From NCBI RefSeq assembly GCF_022842015.1, contig NZ_JALHQJ010000002.1, positions 21,558 through 85,557 on the forward strand: 64,000 nucleotides of DNA, in the 5' to 3' direction. The DNA comes from Nitrosomonas sp. GTDB lineage: Bacteria > Pseudomonadota > Gammaproteobacteria > Burkholderiales > Nitrosomonadaceae. A model generated the notes under the pieces. The model had not been told where the DNA came from. It did not search any database and saw nothing but the letters and a program-made list of their open reading frames with translations. The position numbers and the translations under genes are program-made. Within the stretch, counting starts at the first letter, position 1. The number at the start of each line of letters is the position of its first letter. Shown one piece after another: positions 9,910 to 19,218 of the stretch.

Positions 9910-11127
9910 ATGAATACCGAAGATTTTCGTCCCGAAAAAGAAATTAAAGTTTTTTATCCACCGCAACGGGTTTTGATGGGGCCCGGACCATCGGATACGC
10001 ATCCGCGTGTATTGAATGCTATGGCTCGCCCAACCCTGGGGCACTTGGATCCCGTTTTTACCGAGATGATGGAAGAAATCAAAGGCCTGATGCGCTATGC
10101 CTTCCAAACCAAAAATCGCATGACTTTCCCGGTTTCTGGGCCTGGGTCGGTGGGTATGGAGATGTGTTTTGTCAATATGATCGAGCCGGGTGACAAGGTG
10201 ATTGTTTGCAGTAATGGGGTGTTTGGCGGTCGTATGATCGAGAACGTCGAACGACATGGTGGTGTTGCGGTCGCGGTGATGGATAAGTGGGGAGAGCCGG
10301 TCGATCCACAGAAAGTTGAAGATGCGCTGAAAAAAAATCCCGATACCAAGATTATCGCGTTTGTGCATGCTGAAACCTCAACCGGCGCTTCATCAGATGC
10401 CAAAACGCTGTGCGAGCTTGCACATAAGTATGATTGCATGACCATTGTTGACACGGTTACATCGCTTGGCGGGACACCCATCAAGGTTGACGAATGGGGA
10501 ATTGATGCGATCTATTCCGGCAGTCAGAAATGTTTGTCCTGCCCTCCAGGCCTATCGCCGGTGAGTTTCTCCGATCGTGTGACGGAACTGGTTAAAAATC
10601 GCAAAACCAAAGTGCATAGCTGGTTCATGGATATCAGTCTGTTGTTGAATTACTGGGGATCGGCTGCGCGTACTTATCACCATACTGCGCCGACCAATGC
10701 GCTGTATGCATTGCATGAATCTTTGCTGATGCTGGCGGAAGAAGGTTTGGAGCATTCCTGGGCGCGTCATCGCAATAATTACGAGGCACTCAAAGACGGT
10801 TTTGCGGCATTAGGAATGGATTATGTGGTTGCTGAGCAATATCGTCTGCCGCAATTGAACTCCGTTTTTGTGCCGGCTGGTGTTGATGAAAAAGAGGTAC
10901 GCCGCCGTCTGTTAGCTGAATATAGCCTTGAAATAGGTGCTGGATTAGGTGATTTCGCCGGGAAAGTATGGCGTTTCGGATTGATGGGCACATCTAGCAG
11001 GATAGATAAGGTGATTTTCTGCCTGAATGCGCTGGAAACGATCTTGTCCGATATGGGAGTGAAAGTAGAGCGCGGTGCTGCTGCGGCTGCGGCGCATAAG
11101 TGCTATGCTGCAAATCCTATGCTCTAA
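9910..11127 (+). CDS. Alanine/serine-glyoxylate aminotransferase family protein
   Basis: A 405-residue class V PLP aminotransferase of the alanine-glyoxylate/serine-glyoxylate/serine-pyruvate type. The PLP-binding Lys is Lys207 in SGSQKCLSCPPG, and the N-terminal LMGPGPSDTHPRVL is the family hallmark. It likely transfers an amino group to glyoxylate (making glycine) or from serine, in the cytoplasm. In an autotroph with RuBisCO (cbbL is in this window) such an enzyme could handle glyoxylate from phosphoglycolate salvage, but this is inference. I chose ATG 9910 over the in-frame TTG two codons upstream. It stands alone, with 88 bases before the next gene. The exact amino donor is open. Confidence 0.88.
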   Translation: MNTEDFRPEKEIKVFYPPQRVLMGPGPSDTHPRVLNAMARPTLGHLDPVFTEMMEEIKGLMRYAFQTKNRMTFPVSGPGSVGMEMCFVNMIEPGDKVIVCSNGVFGGRMIENVERHGGVAVAVMDKWGEPVDPQKVEDALKKNPDTKIIAFVHAETSTGASSDAKTLCELAHKYDCMTIVDTVTSLGGTPIKVDEWGIDAIYSGSQKCLSCPPGLSPVSFSDRVTELVKNRKTKVHSWFMDISLLLNYWGSAARTYHHTAPTNALYALHESLLMLAEEGLEHSWARHRNNYEALKDGFAALGMDYVVAEQYRLPQLNSVFVPAGVDEKEVRRRLLAEYSLEIGAGLGDFAGKVWRFGLMGTSSRIDKVIFCLNALETILSDMGVKVERGAAAAAAHKCYAANPML

Positions 11128-11215
11128 GACCATATTCAGTTAGTTGCAATAGGACAATTTGAACCACTTTCTTATCGGATGCGATGGGGAAGTGGTTAAT
11201 TTTTTGTAATCCAGC

Positions 11216-12229
11216 ATGGATAATCCGGTCATTATGGTTTTGGGTTTTCCTGTATCGATAGCTGTGGCAGCACCACTGTTGTCATTTTTGTTATCATTCT
11301 TCTTCATTTTATGGTTGATTAAAGTAAGAACGGACTGGGTTCTGGATCGACCCAATGAACGTTCGCTTCATTCTGTGCCCGTTTCGCGTATCGGTGGTTT
11401 AGGCCTGCTTCTTGGAGTAGTTGCAGTTTGGTTGTGTTTCTCGATTACGATTCCTAATACAGTATTAATTGGTGCCGGGTTGTTGATGGTAATATCATTG
11501 GCTGATGATGTTTGGCGAATTCCGGTTTGGTGTCGGCTGATGGTTCACACGGTAGTTGCCATTGGATTTTCCATCGTATTTTTATTGGATGCCTATGGCT
11601 GGGGGCTTGTGATTTTCACGGTTGTAGTAGTTATCTGGATGTCGAATCTTTACAATTTCATGGATGGTTCTGATGGTCTGGCGGGTGGAATGACGGTGAT
11701 TGGATTCGGAGTCTACGGATGGCTTGCCTACGTGGCAGGCAATAACAATTTTGCTGTGATAAATTTTTCGATAGCTGCGGCGGCAACGGCTTTTTTAATT
11801 CATAATTTTTATCCGGCACGTATTTTTATGGGTGATGTGGGATCGATCCCTCTGGGATATCTGGCGGCTGTCATAGGCTTGCTGGGGTGGCTTGATCGAC
11901 TTTGGTCAATATGGGTACCCGTACTTATTTTCTCACCTTTTATCGCAGATGCAACGGTAACACTGATAAAACGATTATTTCAAGGAAAAAGAATCTGGCA
12001 AGCGCATTGTGAACACTATTACCAACGCATGGTTCAAAGCAGTTTAGGTCATCGGAATACAGCGTTAGTGGCTTATGGGTTGATGCTGACAACCGGAGCA
12101 AGTGCGGTATGGGCTAATGCGCAAGATGTGGCGTTACAAATCCGGATGGCGATGATTTGGGGGAGTGTGTATTTGGTATTAATGGTTGTTTCTGATTGGC
12201 ATCACAAAACTCACTCCGATCAAGGATAA
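11216..12229 (+). CDS. WecA/WbpL-like undecaprenyl-phosphate sugar-1-phosphate transferase
   Basis: A 337-residue polytopic membrane protein of the MraY/WecA/TagO family, which moves a HexNAc-1-phosphate from a UDP-sugar to undecaprenyl phosphate and so starts assembly of O-antigen or another surface glycan. Seen are about ten hydrophobic helices, the cytoplasmic motif NLYNFMDGSDGLAGG and the metal-binding region RIFMGDVGS. The length and the pairing with a WbpM-like dehydratase 5 bases downstream fit the WbpL branch (N-acetyl-fucosamine or -quinovosamine transfer) better than peptidoglycan MraY. The two genes form an operon. Confidence 0.87.
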   Translation: MDNPVIMVLGFPVSIAVAAPLLSFLLSFFFILWLIKVRTDWVLDRPNERSLHSVPVSRIGGLGLLLGVVAVWLCFSITIPNTVLIGAGLLMVISLADDVWRIPVWCRLMVHTVVAIGFSIVFLLDAYGWGLVIFTVVVVIWMSNLYNFMDGSDGLAGGMTVIGFGVYGWLAYVAGNNNFAVINFSIAAAATAFLIHNFYPARIFMGDVGSIPLGYLAAVIGLLGWLDRLWSIWVPVLIFSPFIADATVTLIKRLFQGKRIWQAHCEHYYQRMVQSSLGHRNTALVAYGLMLTTGASAVWANAQDVALQIRMAMIWGSVYLVLMVVSDWHHKTHSDQG

Positions 12230-12234
12230 GATAA

Positions 12235-14124
12235 ATGTTTTCCAACCGATACGGAATCCGTACTTTTATTGCTTTTACCCATGACTTTATCGCAGTTGCT
12301 GCGGCTTGGTGGGTGGCTTATTTGTGCCGTTTTAATTTTGAAATACCACCTTCATCAGTAATATTTTTACTGCAAACCATGCCTTGGATTGTATTGATCC
12401 AAGGCAGTTTCTTTTTGTGGTTGGGGCTTTATCGAGGGTTATGGCGTTATGCCAGTTTGCCTGATTTAAAAAGAATTGTTGTGGCTGTGGCTGTCGGCTC
12501 AGTAGCGGTCACGTTAATGTTGTGGTTATTTAACTTGTTGGGCAATGTTCCCGGTGCAGTAATGATGCTGGCTCCATTGTTATTGCTGCTAATTATGGGC
12601 GGTAGCCGCTTGATATACCGGGCGTGGAAAGAACGTCGTCTGTACAGCCTGGAAAGTTATGAAGCGAAGCTGGTATTGATTTTGGGTGCTGGCAGAACGG
12701 CCGTAAATCTGATGAAAGCTTTAACAGGAAGTCGTGAGTGGCATGTGGTGGGTATACTGGATGATGACCCCAGAAAATTAGGTACGCGCTTACAGGGCGT
12801 GCGTGTGCGTGGGACGATCAGCGAATTGCCGCAATGGGTGCAGAAACTGAATGTTGGGCATGTGATTATCGCTATACCATCCGTTTCTCGCCGGATACAC
12901 CGACAAGCTTTGGAGATGTGTTCGGAAATCGGCGTGAAAGCGATGACAGTGCCTTCCTATGCGGATTTGATCAACGGTAAGACGACGGTGTCACAGATTC
13001 GTGAAATCCAACTGGATGATTTGTTAGGTAGAGCCCCCGTGGTTTTGGATGACGAGGGCTTACATGATTTGTTGACAGGAAAGGTGATTCTGGTGACAGG
13101 AGCTGGCGGTTCGATTGGCGCGGAGTTGTGTCGCCAACTTGTTGCATTTGAACCAAAATATATTGTTTTTGTTGAGCTAAGCGAGTTCTCGCTCTACACT
13201 GTTCAAGAAGAATTCTTGACTCGTTATCCGGCAATGAATATGTCATTTGTAATTGGTGACATCAAAGATCATGCGCGGATGACACAATTATTCACGCAAT
13301 TTCATCCTACAGTAGTTTTTCATGCTGCTGCGTATAAGCATGTACCACTGATGGAGCAAGAGAATGCGTGTCAGGCTATTTTGAATAATGTGCTGGGTAC
13401 TCATGTGCTGGCCCAGGTGGCGATTGATTTTGCGGTGGAAAAATTTGTGTTGATTTCCACCGACAAGGCGGTCAACCCTGTGAGCGTCATGGGCGCCAGC
13501 AAGCGCCTGGCAGAAATGGTATGCCAAGCTTTGCAGCAATCTATCTCAAAGCATGTAAATTTTGATCAGGATCATCCATCGCACCAGACCTGTTTTGTTA
13601 TGGTGCGGTTCGGCAATGTACTGGGTAGTGCCGGCAGTGTCATTCCAAAATTCCGTGAGCAGATTGCAAAAGGCGGTCCGATTACCATCACCCATCCAGA
13701 AATGACACGTTATTTCATGTCTATTCCGGAAGCTGCGCAACTGGTATTGCAAGCCGGGTTGATGGGCGGTACGCAAAGTGGTGGTGAAATATTTGTGCTG
13801 GATATGGGGGATCCGGTGAAAATTGTTGATCTGGCCAATGATTTGATCCATTTGTCCGGTTTGGCGGAAGGTGATATTCGTGTTGAATTTACGGGATTGC
13901 GTCCAGGTGAGAAGCTACATGAGGAGTTATTGTCGACAAGCGAAAGCACACTCCCGACACCGCATCAAAAATTACGTATTGCGCAGGCATGCCAGATGGA
14001 TGAACAGTGGCTGTCGGAGTTAACGACTTGGCTGGATAAAGTGACCGTATTAAGCGATCAGGAAGTTCGTGAGCAGCTGACTAAATGGGTGCCCGAGTAT
14101 ACCCCTAAAGGAGTGGAGCATTGA
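12235..14124 (+). CDS. WbpM/CapD-type nucleoside-diphosphate-sugar 4,6-dehydratase
   Basis: A 629-residue membrane-anchored dehydratase. The N-terminal third carries four hydrophobic segments and a CoA-binding-like Rossmann fold (LILGAGRTAVNL near 140); the C-terminal part (about 280-600) is a short-chain dehydrogenase fold with GAGGSIG at about 288-294. The catalytic triad has Met in place of the usual Tyr (Met419 in MGASK, Lys423), as in WbpM-type enzymes. These convert UDP-GlcNAc to UDP-4-keto-6-deoxy-HexNAc for surface polysaccharides. It follows the WecA-like gene by 5 bases. The sugar made downstream depends on enzymes not seen here. Confidence 0.9.
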   Translation: MFSNRYGIRTFIAFTHDFIAVAAAWWVAYLCRFNFEIPPSSVIFLLQTMPWIVLIQGSFFLWLGLYRGLWRYASLPDLKRIVVAVAVGSVAVTLMLWLFNLLGNVPGAVMMLAPLLLLLIMGGSRLIYRAWKERRLYSLESYEAKLVLILGAGRTAVNLMKALTGSREWHVVGILDDDPRKLGTRLQGVRVRGTISELPQWVQKLNVGHVIIAIPSVSRRIHRQALEMCSEIGVKAMTVPSYADLINGKTTVSQIREIQLDDLLGRAPVVLDDEGLHDLLTGKVILVTGAGGSIGAELCRQLVAFEPKYIVFVELSEFSLYTVQEEFLTRYPAMNMSFVIGDIKDHARMTQLFTQFHPTVVFHAAAYKHVPLMEQENACQAILNNVLGTHVLAQVAIDFAVEKFVLISTDKAVNPVSVMGASKRLAEMVCQALQQSISKHVNFDQDHPSHQTCFVMVRFGNVLGSAGSVIPKFREQIAKGGPITITHPEMTRYFMSIPEAAQLVLQAGLMGGTQSGGEIFVLDMGDPVKIVDLANDLIHLSGLAEGDIRVEFTGLRPGEKLHEELLSTSESTLPTPHQKLRIAQACQMDEQWLSELTTWLDKVTVLSDQEVREQLTKWVPEYTPKGVEH

Positions 14125-14178
14125 GCTGTCAAAAATATTCTGTTTTCTATTCACGGTGAGATTTCTGAAAATTGGATG

Positions 14179-15891
14179 CTAATGCTTGGTAAGCCGGCTA
14201 TCTTGCATTAATTGAGAATGTCCGGAGGTTTTCAAGTTTTCTGTGATACATCCATTTTCCAGAACTACAATTCGATCAATCTTTTTTAATTGTGGAACCT
14301 GCTGATTGAAAATCAACGTGGTGCGTTTTTGCATTAGTGTTTCTAAAACAAAGAGCAGGTTTGCGGAATCAGGTTCTTGTGTTGTAAATACTTCATCCAG
14401 AATCAATATGGGGGCACTTTTTAGAAATGCTCGTGCGATTGCCAGTTGAATTAATTGTTTACTGCTGATTTCATTGTCATTCTTGTTGATTTGAGTTTGT
14501 AAGCCTTCAGGCATGTTCCGGATAAATTCCATAGCATGGGAAGCATGTGCGGCAGAGGTGATTTTTGCTTCATTGGCGCATCGCATTGCGCCGTAGGCGA
14601 TGTTGCCGGCAATTCTGTCATCAAGCAGGAAAGGGTCGGCGGATACCAGAGCAATATTGGTATGTATATGATTTATCTTGATTTCGTTAAGTGGATATTC
14701 ATCCAGCAATATTTTTCCGCTAGAGGGTTGTCGCAGACGGAGTATTAAATCAATGAGTGCAGTTTTTTCTGCTTCAGTATATCCAGTAAAAACAATGACA
14801 TCAGATGGTCTGATTGTTAAGTTTATATGATTCAGAATGGATTTTATTGGAATTTGGCCATTGAGGCGTACTTGTTCAAATTTCAGTTTGCCGCGGAGCT
14901 GTTGGATACTGAAAGTGCCTGTATCCTGTTCGGGAGCCAGATCAAGAAACGAAAAAACGGTTTCTATCATTTCCTGGTCATGTTCAAGTTGCCTGGGAAT
15001 GCCAGCGATACGGCGAAGCGGAAAAATAAGCAGTAATGCAACGGTTATCAATGCGCCTGCTTCGGATAGGCTTAGTGCATCATTCGTAGCCTGTAATGCC
15101 ATAAGGTAAGTAACAGCGATTAGCATTAATGCAGTCATAAACTGACTTGAGGGAATAGCCATGGCCCTGATCTTTGCGGGTTGCATTTCGGTATGAAACA
15201 GCCTCTCGGAAATGCTTCCAAGGCGTTGGCTTTCGTCAGCTTGCCCGCCATCCAGTCTGATTTTTCGGTAATGTTTGACAGACTGTGTCAGGTGTTTGGT
15301 CAGCTCTTCTAAAGTCAATGAGTTATTTTGATTATTTCTGTTGAAATGGCTGCGGATCATCTCGTGCATTAATACGATGAATGTTGTTACCAACAGCAGC
15401 AGTAGCGAGAATTCCTGATTGAGATATAGCGTGCAAATTAATAATCCAATGATAGAAAGACAATCTTGGACCAGCAGGGCAATGTAACGAACTGTGGTCT
15501 GAGTGATTCGATTGATGTGAGATATCAATGTGTCGATTTGATTATTCTGATTAAGATAAGCGTAGTAATCCACCGGTAGCGACAAAAGCTTATCAAAAAA
15601 ATCCATGCGCAGATCAGCACCCAGCTTCCCACTGACTCTGCTGACAAAATAGAGACTTATGTAACCAAAAATCCAACGTACGGCAAATAATGCAATGATG
15701 GCCATTGATGTCGTTTGTATCAACAATAAATCTTTCAGAAGGAACATGCTTGCAAGCATTTGTTCAATCAGTATGGGTAGGTAAGCCATGCTTGTTGCCA
15801 GGATTAACATGGCAATTAATACGCATACGAGTAATTTCCCATAAGGCGCAAGTTTTTTGAGCAAGCGGAGGTGGAATTGCGGAAAGATCAT
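14179..15891 (-). CDS. MsbA-like ABC exporter with degenerate nucleotide-binding domain
   Basis: A 570-residue half-transporter: a six-helix ABC membrane domain (about 1-300) followed by an ABC ATPase fold (about 330-560). The overall layout is MsbA/HlyB-like, but the ATPase motifs are altered. Walker A reads GYTEAEKT (about 364-371), lacking two of three Gly; the Q-loop Gln is Ala (ALVSADPFLL); the signature is ISSKQ instead of LSGGQ; the D-loop is TTQE; and the switch His is replaced (IFNQQ). Walker B LILDE and the Walker A Lys-Thr remain. The frame is open over its full length. It may bind nucleotide but hardly hydrolyse it normally. It lies tail-to-tail with wbpM and divergent from rfbA, among glycan genes; substrate unknown. 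Confidence 0.85.
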   Translation of the reverse strand: MIFPQFHLRLLKKLAPYGKLLVCVLIAMLILATSMAYLPILIEQMLASMFLLKDLLLIQTTSMAIIALFAVRWIFGYISLYFVSRVSGKLGADLRMDFFDKLLSLPVDYYAYLNQNNQIDTLISHINRITQTTVRYIALLVQDCLSIIGLLICTLYLNQEFSLLLLLVTTFIVLMHEMIRSHFNRNNQNNSLTLEELTKHLTQSVKHYRKIRLDGGQADESQRLGSISERLFHTEMQPAKIRAMAIPSSQFMTALMLIAVTYLMALQATNDALSLSEAGALITVALLLIFPLRRIAGIPRQLEHDQEMIETVFSFLDLAPEQDTGTFSIQQLRGKLKFEQVRLNGQIPIKSILNHINLTIRPSDVIVFTGYTEAEKTALIDLILRLRQPSSGKILLDEYPLNEIKINHIHTNIALVSADPFLLDDRIAGNIAYGAMRCANEAKITSAAHASHAMEFIRNMPEGLQTQINKNDNEISSKQLIQLAIARAFLKSAPILILDEVFTTQEPDSANLLFVLETLMQKRTTLIFNQQVPQLKKIDRIVVLENGCITENLKTSGHSQLMQDSRLTKH

Positions 15892-16042
15892 AATGTGTAA
15901 TTCTACATCAACATACTGTAATTATTGCATCGTGTAATTTGCTGGAATATGAACCAGATATAGTACAATCGCCGTTCTTTCTAGTAAACGAGTCCGGATG
16001 GAAACGAGCTTTAACCAGTTTGTGAACATCACGATGTAATGA

Positions 16043-16975
16043 ATGCCAATATTATATACTTCTGATAAAACACGAGATTTTCCAGGAGCAGTTGCTCCTC
16101 GACGTAAGGGCATTGTTCTTGCGGGCGGTTCCGGGACACGGCTTTATCCAGTCACACAAACAGTATCTAAGCAATTGTTGCCAGTATTCGATAAGCCAAT
16201 GATTTATTATCCGCTTAGTACGCTGATGTTAGCGGGTATTCGAGAGATTCTAGTTATTTCGACTCCGCGTGACGTAGCCAATTATCAACAATTATTGCGA
16301 GATGGAAATCAATGGGGATTGAGTATTACCTACGCTGAACAATCTTCGCCCGACGGCCTGGCGCAAGCCTTCCTGATTGGCAAGTCGTTCATCGGCAATG
16401 ATTGTTCAGCACTGGTATTGGGCGATAACATTTTTTATGGGCATGATTTTCATCATTTGTTGTTAAACGCAATGCAGCGTATCAATGGAGCCAGTGTTTT
16501 TGCCTATCACGTGCACGATCCGGAACGATATGGCGTGGTCGAGTTTGATGCTACGGGCAAGGTGGTGAATCTGGAAGAAAAGCCCCAACATCCCAAGTCC
16601 AATTATGCGGTAACGGGACTCTATTTTTATGATCAGCACGTAGTTGATTATGCCGAAAGCTTGAAGCCTTCTCATCGCAACGAGCTGGAAATTACTGATT
16701 TGAACCGCATTTATCTTGAAAATTCCGCGCTCAGTGTTGAAATCATGCGGCGTGGTTATGCCTGGCTGGATACGGGTACTCATGAGTCCTTGCTCGATGC
16801 AAGTCAATTTGTTGCGACGATCGAACGTCGGCAGGGATTGAAAATTGCTTGTCCGGAAGAAATCGCATTCCTGCGTGGCTGGATTAGTGCCTCTCAGCTG
16901 GAGGCGCTGGCGATGCCATTGGCGAAGAATGGCTATGGTCAGTACCTGTTGCATGTATTAAAACGTGAATTTTGA
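16043..16975 (+). CDS. rfbA: Glucose-1-phosphate thymidylyltransferase
   Basis: A 310-residue nucleotidyltransferase that makes dTDP-glucose from glucose-1-phosphate and dTTP, the first step of dTDP-L-rhamnose synthesis. The N-terminal nucleotide-binding loop [11 protein letters not shown] (about 27-36), the [16 protein letters not shown] block and [11 protein letters not shown] are all standard. Compared with typical RfbA, which starts right at the loop, there are about 21 extra N-terminal residues; no closer in-frame start codon exists, so the extension is probably real, or else translation starts in another way. rfbC follows after 15 bases, but rfbB and rfbD are not in the window. Confidence 0.93.
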   Translation: MPILYTSDKTRDFPGAVAPRRKGIVLAGGSGTRLYPVTQTVSKQLLPVFDKPMIYYPLSTLMLAGIREILVISTPRDVANYQQLLRDGNQWGLSITYAEQSSPDGLAQAFLIGKSFIGNDCSALVLGDNIFYGHDFHHLLLNAMQRINGASVFAYHVHDPERYGVVEFDATGKVVNLEEKPQHPKSNYAVTGLYFYDQHVVDYAESLKPSHRNELEITDLNRIYLENSALSVEIMRRGYAWLDTGTHESLLDASQFVATIERRQGLKIACPEEIAFLRGWISASQLEALAMPLAKNGYGQYLLHVLKREF

Positions 16976-16990
16976 CTAAGGTACATACGG

Positions 16991-17536
16991 ATGAAGTCGA
17001 CACCACTTGCAGTTCCAGATGTTCTGCTGATCGAACCTAGAGTTTTCGGCGATGAACGTGGATTTTTCTATGAGAGCTTCAATCAACGCAGTTTTGAGTC
17101 GGTTATTGGAGAGTCAGTGCAGTTTGTGCAAAGTAACCATTCGCGCTCTGCGCGCAATGTTTTGCGTGGTTTGCATTATCAAATCAAACAAGCGCAGGGG
17201 AAACTCGCGCGCGTGGTAGTGGGAGAAGTATTCGACGTGGCTGTGGATATTCGCCGATCTTCACCAACTTTTGGAAAATGGGTGGGTGGAGTATTGAGCG
17301 CCGAGAACAAGAATCAATTATGGATTCCACCCGGTTTCGCGCATGGCTTTGTTGTATTGTCCGATTACGCCGAGTTTTTGTATAACACCACTGATTACTG
17401 GGCGCCCGAGCACGAACGCTGTATTGTTTGGGATGATCCGGTTTTGGCCATTAACTGGCCGATTACCGGGGCACCAGTATTGTCCGACAAAGATGCATGT
17501 GGCGTAACGTTCGATAATGCTGAGGTATATGATTAA
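16991..17536 (+). CDS. rfbC: dTDP-4-dehydrorhamnose 3,5-epimerase
   Basis: A 181-residue cupin-fold epimerase of the standard RfbC/RmlC length. It epimerises dTDP-4-keto-6-deoxyglucose at C3 and C5 on the way to dTDP-L-rhamnose. Seen are the catalytic-His motif VLRGLHYQ, the substrate-binding VQSNHSRS upstream of it, and the C-terminal WIPPGFAHGF. It lies 15 bases after rfbA and is surely cotranscribed. The missing steps (RfbB dehydratase, RfbD reductase) must be encoded elsewhere if rhamnose is made. Confidence 0.93.
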   Translation: MKSTPLAVPDVLLIEPRVFGDERGFFYESFNQRSFESVIGESVQFVQSNHSRSARNVLRGLHYQIKQAQGKLARVVVGEVFDVAVDIRRSSPTFGKWVGGVLSAENKNQLWIPPGFAHGFVVLSDYAEFLYNTTDYWAPEHERCIVWDDPVLAINWPITGAPVLSDKDACGVTFDNAEVYD

Positions 17537-17586
17537 TTGATAATTTTAGTGCAGAAATTGCAAGCCTAATCGAATTTATTTGAATA

Positions 17587-18936
17587 ATGGCCAAACAAAA
17601 AACCATTTATTCTTGCACCGAGTGTGGTGGGCAAACTCTGAAATGGCAAGGTCAATGTCCGCATTGCCAGGAATGGAATACTCTGGTGGAAACACTCGCA
17701 GAGAAGAATGTATCGCGTTTTAGTCCAGTGTCGGAAATTGGTCAGGTGCAGAACTTAAGCGCTATTGAGACACGAGAAGAGTCGCGTTACCCGACCGGTA
17801 TCGAAGAGCTGGATCGTGTTCTGGGCGGTGGATTAGTGCGTGGCGGTGTGCTGCTGCTGGGCGGAGATCCAGGAATCGGTAAATCAACTTTGTTGTTACA
17901 AGCGCTATCTTTTATGTCAGTGCAGCATTCAGTATTGTATGTCAGCGGTGAGGAATCTGCGCAACAGGTGGCGCTGCGTGCTAAACGACTGGCATTGAAT
18001 GTACAGTCAGTCGATTTGTATGCAGAAATTCAATTGGAGAAAATTCAGGCTGTGCTGGCTGAACGTAAACCGTCGGTGGCGGTGATCGATTCGATTCAAA
18101 CTATCTATTCCGAGATGTTGCAATCCGCGCCGGGTTCGGTTGCACAAGTACGTGAATGCGCAGCGCAACTGACGCGCTTGGCCAAATCGAGCGGCACCTG
18201 TATTATTTTGGTTGGCCATGTCACCAAAGAAGGGGCGCTGGCGGGGCCGCGCGTGTTGGAACATATGGTCGACACCGTGTTGTATTTCGAAGGTGATATG
18301 CATTCTAGTTTTCGCATGATTCGCACATTCAAAAATCGTTTTGGTGCGGTTAACGAATTAGGTGTTTTTGCGATGAGCGAGAAGGGATTGCGCGAAGTGA
18401 GGAATCCATCGGCATTGTTTCTTTCACATCATGATAAGCAAGTGCCGGGATCATGCATTATGGTAACGCAAGAAGGTACGCGCCCGCTATTGGTAGAAAT
18501 TCAAGCTTTAGTCGATGAAGCACGCTCACCAAATCCGCGACGACTTTGTGTTGGATTAGAGCAAAACAGGCTGGCTATGTTATTGGCGGTATTACATCGC
18601 CATGCAGGTATTCCCTGCTTTGATCAGGATGTTTTTGTCAATGCCGTAGGGGGTGTAAAAATTACTGAACCAGGTGCGGATCTTGCAGTTATGCTGGCAG
18701 TGGTTTCGTCTCTAAAAAATAGACCCATGGCGGAAAAAATGATCGTGATCGGCGAGATTGGTTTGGCTGGAGAAATACGTCCCGTGCAACGTGGACAGGA
18801 GCGACTCAAGGAAGCCGCAAAACTTGGCTTTAAGCAGGCCATTATTCCATTAGCCAATAAACCTAAGCAGGTCATTCCAGGCATCGACATCATCGCCGTT
18901 GGTCGCATCGGAGAAGCTGTTGCGCAGATGTATTGA
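17587..18936 (+). CDS. radA: DNA repair protein RadA
   Basis: A 449-residue RadA/Sms protein, a RecA-related hexameric helicase that drives branch migration during recombinational repair. All hallmarks are present: an N-terminal zinc finger (Cys10, Cys13, Cys24, Cys27), Walker A GGDPGIGKST at 92-101, the RadA-specific KNRFGAVNELGVF motif, and a C-terminal Lon-protease-like domain from about 330. The length is typical. It lies 50 bases after rfbC on the same strand; whether it shares that transcript is unclear. Confidence 0.97.
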   Translation: MAKQKTIYSCTECGGQTLKWQGQCPHCQEWNTLVETLAEKNVSRFSPVSEIGQVQNLSAIETREESRYPTGIEELDRVLGGGLVRGGVLLLGGDPGIGKSTLLLQALSFMSVQHSVLYVSGEESAQQVALRAKRLALNVQSVDLYAEIQLEKIQAVLAERKPSVAVIDSIQTIYSEMLQSAPGSVAQVRECAAQLTRLAKSSGTCIILVGHVTKEGALAGPRVLEHMVDTVLYFEGDMHSSFRMIRTFKNRFGAVNELGVFAMSEKGLREVRNPSALFLSHHDKQVPGSCIMVTQEGTRPLLVEIQALVDEARSPNPRRLCVGLEQNRLAMLLAVLHRHAGIPCFDQDVFVNAVGGVKITEPGADLAVMLAVVSSLKNRPMAEKMIVIGEIGLAGEIRPVQRGQERLKEAAKLGFKQAIIPLANKPKQVIPGIDIIAVGRIGEAVAQMY

Positions 18937-19218
18937 AATAATACTCAACTGATGATCAGGGGGTAACATTGAGATGTGCAATTATTATAGAATCCAGCAT
19001 GCATAAAAATCGTGTGATGCAGCCAATATTCTAGGGAGATACTCATGCGTATTTGGAAAATCGAGCTTATTAGTTAATAATTGCATTATCTCATGTGATT
19101 ATCCGTCTTTTCTTCATGAAAAGATTGGTAATGGTCAGTGGACATCCACACACGATAGCTGTGATTAATAAATTGATGGATAGCATGGATCCGGTGCGGA
19201 TAATTTCATTCTGGTTTA

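Noticed and set aside
19045..19077. 10-codon frame (MRIWKIELIS) with a good ribosome binding site after radA
   Set aside because: The gggaga box is convincing, but so short a peptide with no regulatory hairpin or downstream coupling cannot be supported; it may be a relic of a gene start.
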